A stretch of DNA of 19,665 nt from Dehalococcoidia bacterium (GTDB taxonomy: Bacteria; Chloroflexota; Dehalococcoidia; UBA2979). Position 1 is the first letter of the stretch. Each line of letters begins with the position of its first letter. Position numbers and translations under genes: made by a program. Shown one piece after another: positions 13,869 through 19,665 of the stretch. The notes beneath the pieces are model-generated. The model was not told where the DNA came from. It did not search any database and saw nothing but the letters and a program-made list of their open reading frames with translations. Where the stretch lies: positions 1-19,665 of the forward strand of contig JABIST010000262.1 of the NCBI GenBank assembly GCA_018700215.1. Reading direction: 5' to 3'.

Positions 13869-15995
13869 GTGCACCGCATCAGACGGACACCTACTACCCT
13901 CCTCGTCGTACTCGCCGTATTCCTCTCCGCAAACCTCCTCACCTCTACCCCCGCCCACAGCCAACAACCAATCGCACTCGCCGATGTCTGCGCAGACATC
14001 TCCCAGATCGCCGCAACCAGCCCCTACCGCGTCGGCGTCGTCGTCCAGGACCTCGCATCCGGCGAACGCTGCAACGTCAACCCAAACGAAGAGTTCCGCT
14101 CCGCCTCCCTCTACAAGCTCGTCGTCCTCGCCGCCGCCTACCAACAGATCGAAGACGGCACCTTCGCACTCGACGAAGGCATCTTCATCGAGCCGCGCCA
14201 CGCCATCGACGACCCACCCGAACTTCGCAACCTCGAAACCGTCATCCGCAACGCCGGCGAATCCGTCCGCCTCATGATCCAGGCCTCCGCCAACTCCGAC
14301 TCGCTCGCACTCCGCGACCGCCTGGGCGTCGACGCAGTGGACGGCACCCCCCTCTTGATCGGCATGGAGTCCACCCGCCTCGGCACCGAATTCGTCACCA
14401 CCCCCGATGACATCGCCACCTACTTCGAACAGCTCTACCGCGACGAACTCGTCAACCCCGAGGCAAGCGAGGCCATGCGCCAGCTCCTCCTCGGCCAGTC
14501 ACTCAACGACCTCATCCCCAGCGCACTACCCGCCGGCATCCCCGTCGCCCACAAGACCGGAACTCTCCAGGACAACCTCCACGACGCCGGCATCGTCTAC
14601 GCCCCCGGTGGCGACTACACCCTCACCATCCTCGTCGAACACTCCGGCTCGCTCAGCAGTGCCAGCACGCTGATCCACCAGATCACCGGGCTCGCTCACC
14701 AGCCCTTCGCCTCCGTCGCCGAACCGCTCCTCAACGGCAGCCTCGTCGACTCCGAAGCCGCACCGGCCGTCGCCCCCGCCGTCCTCGCCGGAATCGAGGC
14801 TGGTCGAAGAGCGATCACGGACGGATCCAGTACCACTGATCTGGGAGAAACCCCAGCCTCCACGGGCCAGAACCCCACTGACAACAACGGATCTCCCCTC
14901 TCCTTTCTCCCTGGGATCCCCCTCGGGGGATCCGTGCTCAGTGCTCTCCTGCTTGGAAGTTTGGCCACACTATTAGGGGTTTTCTCCTATCAGCCAGTGC
15001 TGCAGCGGCTCCGCGCCCAGACCTACAATCGCGGAGCAGTCAACGCCGTAACTGGTGGGGGAGAAGGGATCGCAAGCATGCGTCTCGGAAGCCGCAAAGC
15101 GGAAGACCAGGAAGCCATCATGGCCAACTCAGACATGTTCGATGACGGCGGCGCCGTCATCCCAGCCTCAAACTCAATCACGGAGGTCGGAGCACCGCCC
15201 GTCATGCCGTCGCCCCGCTTGGACCGCCTCGCGCAGTTCTTCGGTGCACAGCAGCACCTGCTCGAGTCCATCCAGCAGGAGCATCAGCAAGAGATGCACC
15301 CGCTCGAAGTGCTCCTGGAGCGCCAGAGCCAGACACAGCAGCAGCTCCTCGCCAACCTCGAGTCCCGGCTGCGACCCCTCAACGAGTACGCCGACGGCGA
15401 AGAGGCCAACCTCGACGCGCTCGAGCAGCGCATGTCCGCGCAAGGCCCGGACTTCATCCAGCGCTCCTTCTCGGAGTACCTGGAGACCCAGCGCCGCCGC
15501 ATCTCCGAGACCCGCGACCAGATCGACGAACAGCGCCTCCCACTCCTTCGCTACGGCGAGGAGCAGCGTGACTCCGTCGAGATCGCGCTCGCCCGCTTCG
15601 ACGCCGACGTCGAAGCACTCGAACTGAACCTCGCCGAGCAGCGCAAGCTCCTCATGCGAATGGTCGATGGCATGCGCTCCGACAGCTTCGTCGCAGTCAA
15701 GAGCTTCCTCGAGGCACGAGAGGCCAGCATGGCCGAACTCGCCGCCTCAGGAACCACAGACCCCGGCGAGATTGCCAACACCGCACAGAACCTGCGCGAC
15801 GCCGTGGACTCCATGGCCAGCCAGTCCGTGCACATTCAGGCCGTCCTCGAAGCCACCGATACGTCCGACGAAGACCTCATGGCCTCCTCACAGGTCGGCC
15901 CCCGAGCGCTCCCGTCACTCGCCACCTTCGATGACGCACTCGCTGAACTCGAAGCAGCCGAGCAGACGGCGGACACACTGAGCGAAATCGCCTAA
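13869..15995 (+). CDS. Class-A-beta-lactamase-like domain, TM helix and cytoplasmic coiled coil
   Basis: A 708-residue protein of unusual build. Residues 1-32 are a signal peptide (T-P-A-H-S-Q-Q). Residues about 38-275 form a serine beta-lactamase/DD-peptidase-like domain with S80-L-Y-K83, S143-D-S145 (in place of SDN) and K229-T-G231. The Omega loop looks shortened and lacks an obvious Glu166, so efficient beta-lactam hydrolysis is doubtful; a peptidoglycan-binding or peptidase role is possible. A Ser/Pro/Asn-rich linker (290-350) precedes one TM helix (about 353-374) followed by basic residues. The rest is cytoplasmic: a linker, then a Gln/Glu-rich coiled coil (about 450-640) and an Ala-rich acidic tail. 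GTG at 13869 has GGAG six bases upstream. An internal ATG at 15078 with AAGGGA eight bases upstream could make the coiled coil alone. Confidence 0.88.
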   Translation: MHRIRRTPTTLLVVLAVFLSANLLTSTPAHSQQPIALADVCADISQIAATSPYRVGVVVQDLASGERCNVNPNEEFRSASLYKLVVLAAAYQQIEDGTFALDEGIFIEPRHAIDDPPELRNLETVIRNAGESVRLMIQASANSDSLALRDRLGVDAVDGTPLLIGMESTRLGTEFVTTPDDIATYFEQLYRDELVNPEASEAMRQLLLGQSLNDLIPSALPAGIPVAHKTGTLQDNLHDAGIVYAPGGDYTLTILVEHSGSLSSASTLIHQITGLAHQPFASVAEPLLNGSLVDSEAAPAVAPAVLAGIEAGRRAITDGSSTTDLGETPASTGQNPTDNNGSPLSFLPGIPLGGSVLSALLLGSLATLLGVFSYQPVLQRLRAQTYNRGAVNAVTGGGEGIASMRLGSRKAEDQEAIMANSDMFDDGGAVIPASNSITEVGAPPVMPSPRLDRLAQFFGAQQHLLESIQQEHQQEMHPLEVLLERQSQTQQQLLANLESRLRPLNEYADGEEANLDALEQRMSAQGPDFIQRSFSEYLETQRRRISETRDQIDEQRLPLLRYGEEQRDSVEIALARFDADVEALELNLAEQRKLLMRMVDGMRSDSFVAVKSFLEAREASMAELAASGTTDPGEIANTAQNLRDAVDSMASQSVHIQAVLEATDTSDEDLMASSQVGPRALPSLATFDDALAELEAAEQTADTLSEIA

Positions 15996-16025
15996 CGCGG
16001 CTCCCTCACCGGACGTTGACCGCAA

Positions 16026-16057
16026 CAACAAGCGGCCCCAACTGGGGCCGCTTGTTG
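16026..16057. terminator. Strong bidirectional terminator hairpin
   Basis: A perfect 14-bp stem, CAACAAGCGGCCCC (16026-16039) and GGGGCCGCTTGTTG (16044-16057), with an AACT loop, between convergent genes. Neither side has a long T tract (plus side continues GCATCTCTC), but the position after both stop codons supports a terminator or 3'-end stabiliser. Confidence 0.78.
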
Positions 16058-16143
16058 CATCTCTCATCGCAGTCATCGCGCTCGGATCAACGGTCCGCTG
16101 AAGCCCACGAAGCAGGGAACGGCGGTACACGCCATCCCGGTCC

Positions 16144-16971
16144 CTAGCTGGGCGCCTCGTCTGAATCGCCCAGCACCACGCCACCCGAAAGATCCAGCAG
16201 ATCATCCAGGTCCAGATCCAACGCCGCCGCCGCAGCATCCACGTCCACCACGTTGCCCCGTTCCACCTCGCGCTCCAGCCGCCCCTGCAGCTCACCGCGA
16301 CGTTCCAGCGCCTCCTGCGTCAGCTCCAGCTCCTCAGCCATCCGATCCGCCAACACCCGTTCCGGCGCATCCAGATCACGAGGCATCCTCGCCTCCGTCG
16401 CCCGGTCAAACGCGCTGTACGTCTGGCCACCCAGGAAGACCAGCGGTCGGTCATCCCCCGCATCCGTCCGCCACCCATCGTCGAATGACGCCGGATCCAC
16501 ATGCACCGCCATCACCTCGGCCACGTACAGCACATGATCCCCAAACGGCAGCGCATGCCGCACGCCGCACTCCACCCAGCCCGCGCAATGCTCCAGCAAC
16601 GGCGCCGTCACCCGCGACGAGCCGAAGTAGCCCCACTGCGCCGCATCCAGCTTGTCAATGTGCTCGCCCCGCAACGACCCCAGGTACTGCACGTGATGCA
16701 GCATCGGCCGCTTCGGAATATTCAGCGCAAACTCCTCGGAGTGATTGATCACATCCACCGAGTACCGCGATTGCTCAATCGCAATCGCCACCAGCGGCGG
16801 GCCAGATGACACCGGCATATGCCACGCCAACGGCATCACATTCGTCTGCCCGCGCCAGCTCGTCGTCACCAACGTCACCGGCCCGCCCATCAGCAGGCGT
16901 GACGCCATCCCAACGGGGAGCCGCTCAATCGTCTCAGGGGCTGGTTGAAGCAGGGATTCGTCGTCGCTCAC
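16144..16971 (-). CDS. Flavin reductase family protein with acidic C-terminal extension
   Basis: A 275-residue protein. Residues about 20-190 form the FMN-binding split barrel of the flavin reductase family: G-P-V-T-L-V-T-T (30-37), N-V-M-P-L-A-W (44-50), P-P-L-V-A-I-A-I (58-65), then F-A-L-N-I-P and H-H-V-Q-Y-L-G-S. Members either reduce free FMN for two-component monooxygenases or are flavin-binding proteins of other function. Residues about 195-275 are an added tail: a helical segment (D-R-M-A-E-E-L-E-L-T-Q-E-A-L-E-R-R) and a very acidic end (A-L-D-L-D-L-D-D-L-L-D-L). No monooxygenase gene is in the window, so a partner is not identified. The start is GTG at 16971; there is no Shine-Dalgarno sequence, but a TATACT box lies six bases before the GTG, implying a leaderless mRNA. 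Confidence 0.85.
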   Translation of the reverse strand: MSDDESLLQPAPETIERLPVGMASRLLMGGPVTLVTTSWRGQTNVMPLAWHMPVSSGPPLVAIAIEQSRYSVDVINHSEEFALNIPKRPMLHHVQYLGSLRGEHIDKLDAAQWGYFGSSRVTAPLLEHCAGWVECGVRHALPFGDHVLYVAEVMAVHVDPASFDDGWRTDAGDDRPLVFLGGQTYSAFDRATEARMPRDLDAPERVLADRMAEELELTQEALERRGELQGRLEREVERGNVVDVDAAAAALDLDLDDLLDLSGGVVLGDSDEAPS

Positions 16972-16977
16972 GGCTAA

Positions 16978-16983
16978 AGTATA
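16978..16983 (-). promoter_or_regulatory. -10 box for leaderless flavin reductase transcript
   Basis: TATACT on the minus strand, separated from the GTG start codon by TTAGCC (six bases), so transcription should begin at or next to the start codon. No clear -35 is seen. The same arrangement occurs at the next gene upstream. Confidence 0.5.
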
Positions 16984-17058
16984 CGCGTCACCGGCTCCAC
17001 CACCTGAAGCCGCACCTCATCCAACTGTCGGACAGCTCCCACAACCAAACGCCACGCC

Positions 17059-17730
17059 CTACTTCGCATCCGTGAAGCGATACCCCACGTTCCGCACCGT
17101 CTCCACAAACGACTCGTACCGCTCAATCTTCGCCCGAATCCGCCGCACATGGACATCCACCGTCCGTGAACCGCCGTAGTAGTCATAGCCCCACACCTGG
17201 TTTAGCAACGCCTCACGCGTGAACGGCTTCCCCGGGTTCGATGCCAGGAAGCGCAGCAGCTCGTACTCCTTGTACGTCAAATCCACCACATCGCCCTGCA
17301 CCGTCACCTTGTAGCGCTCGATGTCGATCTCCAGGCCACCGCAACGCAGCACCTCAGGACCGTCAGCATCACCGTTCAGCGCCAGCAATCGCGCCACCCG
17401 CAGCCGCAACTCGTCCTCATCCACCGGCGCCACCACAAAATCGCTCACAGACGGCACCGCCGATAGCACCGCAAACTCCCGCGGCTCCGTCATCGCCACC
17501 ACCGCCACATCACAGATCGCCGGCTCCGCCAGCAACGATGACAACACCGACGACGACAGCCCCATCCCCACGTCCAGCAACAGCAGCGCCGGTCGCCACT
17601 CATGCACCGCCGTCAGGCAACGCTCGGCGCTCGCCTCCGTCCGCAGCACATGCCCGTCCAGCCGCAACGCCCGATCCACCGATTGGATCTGCGCCGGTCG
17701 GTCAGAGAGCAACAGGACACGTCTCATCAT
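17059..17730 (-). CDS. OmpR-type winged-helix response regulator with degenerate receiver
   Basis: A 223-residue regulator. The receiver (1-118) keeps the phospho-acceptor D53 (L-L-L-L-D-V-G-M-G) and T81, but the usual acidic pair near the N-terminus is S9-D10, and the conserved Lys before Pro is A101 (V-V-A-P-V-D). It may therefore be poorly phosphorylated or not controlled by phosphorylation. The DNA-binding domain (about 127-221) is canonical: L-T-Y-K-E-Y-E-L-L-R-F-L, the recognition helix region S-R-T-V-D-V-H-V-R-R-I-R-A-K-I and wing V-R-N-V-G-Y-R-F. No kinase is adjacent; the orphan kinase at 5233 is far away. Two consecutive ATG codons start the frame; a TACAAT box ends six bases before the second (17727), suggesting a leaderless mRNA from there. 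It lies 87 bases upstream of the flavin reductase gene, which has its own -10. Confidence 0.92.
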   Translation of the reverse strand: MMRRVLLLSDRPAQIQSVDRALRLDGHVLRTEASAERCLTAVHEWRPALLLLDVGMGLSSSVLSSLLAEPAICDVAVVAMTEPREFAVLSAVPSVSDFVVAPVDEDELRLRVARLLALNGDADGPEVLRCGGLEIDIERYKVTVQGDVVDLTYKEYELLRFLASNPGKPFTREALLNQVWGYDYYGGSRTVDVHVRRIRAKIERYESFVETVRNVGYRFTDAK

Positions 17731-17733
17731 CTG

Positions 17734-17739
17734 ATTGTA
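17734..17739 (-). promoter_or_regulatory. -10 box for leaderless response-regulator transcript
   Basis: TACAAT on the minus strand (5 of 6 consensus bases) followed by CAG and then ATGATG. The second ATG is six bases after the box, exactly where transcription should start. There is no Shine-Dalgarno sequence upstream of the gene. Confidence 0.5.
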
Positions 17740-17824
17740 GAAACCGAATGTAACGGTGAGAAGTCAGAAACTCTCTCGACTCATCACAGAAACAGCCGCC
17801 CCCTCCTCTGCGCCACCACCCGAT

Positions 17825-17853
17825 TTCACGACTCACCCTCGCGCTGCTATCAT
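17825..17853 (+). promoter_or_regulatory. Candidate promoter for the ABC-2 transporter genes
   Basis: TTCACG (17825-17830) and TATCAT (17848-17853) are 17 bases apart. The -35 box is the same word as at the ABC exporter operon. Transcription would start near 17860, leaving a leader of about 100 bases before the ATG at 17961. Other bases of the divergent 17731-17960 gap show no gene. Confidence 0.45.
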
Positions 17854-17960
17854 GCTGCTGCGCGCACGGAGGCGGCACCGCTCCCCAGAACGGCTCCCCA
17901 TTTCGGGTAGCCACCGTGTAGCGCAGATCGACACGTGGCCGCAGTAGCCTGGGATTCTCC

Positions 17961-19031
17961 ATGTACGTCGTCCAGACGTCTGACCTCACAAAGATTTACG
18001 AAAATCGTTACATCGCCCTCAACGCGCTCAATCTCCGTGTCGAAAAGGGCACCGTCTTCGGACTCGTCGGTCCCAACGGCGCAGGGAAATCCACCACCTT
18101 CCGCATCCTCCTCGGACTCCAGCGCCCCACCGCCGGCTCCGTCTCCGTCTTCGGTGACGCCATGACCCCAGAGCGTGCGGACATCCGCCGCCGCGTCGGC
18201 TACCTCCCCACCAACCCCTCATTCCCCCGGCACATGACCCCCATCACCTACCTGGAATTCGTCGGCTCCATCCTCGGCATGGACCAGCGCCAGGCTAAGG
18301 TCCAGCTCGCACGCCTCCTCCAGGCCGTCGATCTCGCCTCCGCCGCCGCACAACGCATCCACGGATTCTCCACCGGCATGATGACCCGCCTCGGCATCGC
18401 CGCCGCACTCATGGGCGACCCAGAGCTGCTCATCCTCGATGAACCCACCTCCGGACTCGACCCCGCCGGCCGCAAGCAAACCATCGAACTGATCCGTGAA
18501 CTCTCCGGACGTGACCGCACCATCATCATCGCCACCCTCATCCTCTCCGATGTCGAACGCGTCTGTACGGACGTCGGCATCATCTCCCAGGGACGACTCA
18601 TCTACGCCGGCCCCATGGCAGAAATGCGCCGCCTCGCCCGCCAGGGCACCATCTCCGTCGAAATCGAAGGCAACACCGGCGCCTTCGAACAGCAAATCCA
18701 CACCCTCGATGAAATCGGCTCCGTCCGCTACGAGCGTCTCGGCTCCGAATTCCGCATCACCTTCCTCGGCACCGAACCCCTCGCTGAATACGCCCAGCGC
18801 GTCCTCAGCCTCGTAGACCGCACCGGCGTCGAGCTGCTCTACATCACCAGCGGCGCCGACGAAATCGAAGAAGCCTTCCTCCAGCGACTTGAGGACGATC
18901 GCACCCGTGGCTTCCTCCGCGTCGCCGCCTGGGCCGCCACCCAGGATGTCGGCAGCAACTCCGGCCCCTTCAACGAGCTAACGGAGGTAGAGCCGCTAGA
19001 TGCAGGCATTTCTCGCAATCCTCCGGTATGA
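17961..19031 (+). CDS. ABC-2 type transporter ATP-binding protein (CcmA-like), atypical H-loop
   Basis: A 356-residue ATPase: domain about 5-220 and a C-terminal extension (to 356) typical of ABC-2 export ATPases. Walker A is GPNGAGKST (37-45), the signature is F-S-T-G-M (136-140, normal for this group), and Walker B with catalytic E is L-L-I-L-D160-E161. The Q-loop position reads L-P-T-N-P, with Thr for Gln. The switch His, expected in S-T-H-I-L-S-D, is L193 (A-T-L-I-L-S-D). It pairs with the permease starting inside its 3' end, so it should drive export of an unknown substrate. The start lacks a good Shine-Dalgarno sequence (only GGGA ten bases upstream). The C-terminal 100 residues continue as a beta/alpha region before a disordered end. 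Confidence 0.92.
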   Translation: MYVVQTSDLTKIYENRYIALNALNLRVEKGTVFGLVGPNGAGKSTTFRILLGLQRPTAGSVSVFGDAMTPERADIRRRVGYLPTNPSFPRHMTPITYLEFVGSILGMDQRQAKVQLARLLQAVDLASAAAQRIHGFSTGMMTRLGIAAALMGDPELLILDEPTSGLDPAGRKQTIELIRELSGRDRTIIIATLILSDVERVCTDVGIISQGRLIYAGPMAEMRRLARQGTISVEIEGNTGAFEQQIHTLDEIGSVRYERLGSEFRITFLGTEPLAEYAQRVLSLVDRTGVELLYITSGADEIEEAFLQRLEDDRTRGFLRVAAWAATQDVGSNSGPFNELTEVEPLDAGISRNPPV

Positions 19032-19665
19032 CTTCGCTCAGCTAACTCGCTCCTGGATCTCTCGCATCTGGGTGCCATTACTGATCGCCCCGGCCATCTT
19101 CTGGGTCGTCGTCGCTGAAAGCCGCGCTGAACTCGCCTCAGAAACCATGGCCTTCTACGTCACCACCACCCTCGCCCCTATCTCCGCGCTTGCCGTTGCC
19201 ATCCTCGCCAGCGGCGCCATCAGCGGTGAAGCCAGCATCATCTCGGACTCCATCCTCTCCCGCTCCGTCACCCGCACGGAGTACGTCGCCGCCAAAATCA
19301 TCTCCCGCATCGGCTTCACCCTCATCGTCTACACCATCGTCGTCATCCCCTTCACCTACCTCATGTTCCGCTTCGCTGTGCAGGACGCCTCACTCGGCGG
19401 CGTCGCCCTCGGCTGGCTCGTCCTCGCCTCGCTCCTCACCTTCCTCGCCGCCCTCGGGATCGCCATGTCCGTCGCCATGACCGCCGTCCTCCCCGCCGTC
19501 CTCGTCGTCCTCCTCACCGTCGTCCTCTCCGGTGCCGTCCTCCAATTCCTCGGACTCAGTTGGATGAGCACCACCGCCGTCATCGACCAGCTCCCACAGA
19601 CCTTCCGAGGCGAAACCCCCGTCTGGGAACAAGTCCGCGTCCTCGGCGTCTTCTCCCTTCTCAGC
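19000..19665 (+). CDS. ABC-2 type transporter permease (3' end beyond window)
   Basis: An open frame of 222 codons from ATG at 19000 to the right edge, overlapping the ATPase gene by 32 bases in another frame. GGAGG (18983-18987) lies 12 bases upstream, rather far but usable. The start M-Q-A-F-L-A-I-L-R-Y-D-F is typical of ABC-2 permeases; at least five hydrophobic segments are visible (about 25-37, 53-72, 105-125, 137-158 and 160-182). The motif S-G-A-I-S-G-E (about 71-77) is a common ABC-2 feature (I-S-x-E-x-x-x-G-T/I class), followed by S-R-S-V-T-R-T-E-Y-V-A-A-K (about 87-99), the cytoplasmic loop that contacts the ATPase. It is the membrane partner of the ATPase just upstream; substrate unknown. 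Confidence 0.9.
   Translation, partial: MQAFLAILRYDFAQLTRSWISRIWVPLLIAPAIFWVVVAESRAELASETMAFYVTTTLAPISALAVAILASGAISGEASIISDSILSRSVTRTEYVAAKIISRIGFTLIVYTIVVIPFTYLMFRFAVQDASLGGVALGWLVLASLLTFLAALGIAMSVAMTAVLPAVLVVLLTVVLSGAVLQFLGLSWMSTTAVIDQLPQTFRGETPVWEQVRVLGVFSLLS

Overview
The window looks like chromosome from a GC-rich free-living bacterium. The paired acyl-CoA dehydrogenases, flavin reductase family protein, DUF402 protein, HtpX and Trp-repeat subtilase together resemble Chloroflexota, possibly Dehalococcoidia or the marine SAR202 group. That placement is inference from remembered protein style; no rRNA or marker gene is present. There is no phage, IS element, CRISPR array, rRNA or tRNA.

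Layout. (1) 1-5119, minus strand: a YqeK-like HD phosphohydrolase, then a two-gene heterodimeric ABC exporter with textbook degenerate/consensus site asymmetry and a one-base stop/start overlap, then a truncated PspC-domain gene. (2) 5233-6219, plus strand: an orphan membrane histidine kinase, ending at a terminator shared with the convergent unit. (3) 6335-8969, minus strand: the most interesting unit. A class I cyclic-di-GMP riboswitch (GEMM-I) precedes a secreted S8 protease ending in fourteen 5-residue WDGI-type repeats, followed by a multi-TM protein resembling the membrane sensor part of HD-GYP proteins. (4) 9225-10902, minus strand: HtpX membrane metalloprotease and a DUF402 (FomD-type) hydrolase. 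(5) 11069-13495, minus strand: two acyl-CoA dehydrogenase subunits that probably form one heteromeric enzyme. (6) 13869-15995, plus strand: an unusual 708-residue protein with an extracytoplasmic class-A-beta-lactamase-like domain, one TM helix and a long cytoplasmic coiled coil. (7) 16144-17730, minus strand: a flavin reductase family protein and an OmpR-type regulator with a degenerate receiver; both appear to be transcribed as leaderless mRNAs. (8) 17961-19665, plus strand: an ABC-2 type ATPase and the start of its permease.

How the genes may work together. The strongest regulatory statement is that cyclic-di-GMP controls the secreted protease through its leader RNA; the pyrimidine-rich strand of the aptamer's closing helix is also an 8-base complement of the protease Shine-Dalgarno sequence, suggesting a simple translational switch. 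The downstream membrane protein probably shares this transcript. The histidine kinase and the response regulator lie about 11 kb apart, and nothing in the window shows that they are partners.
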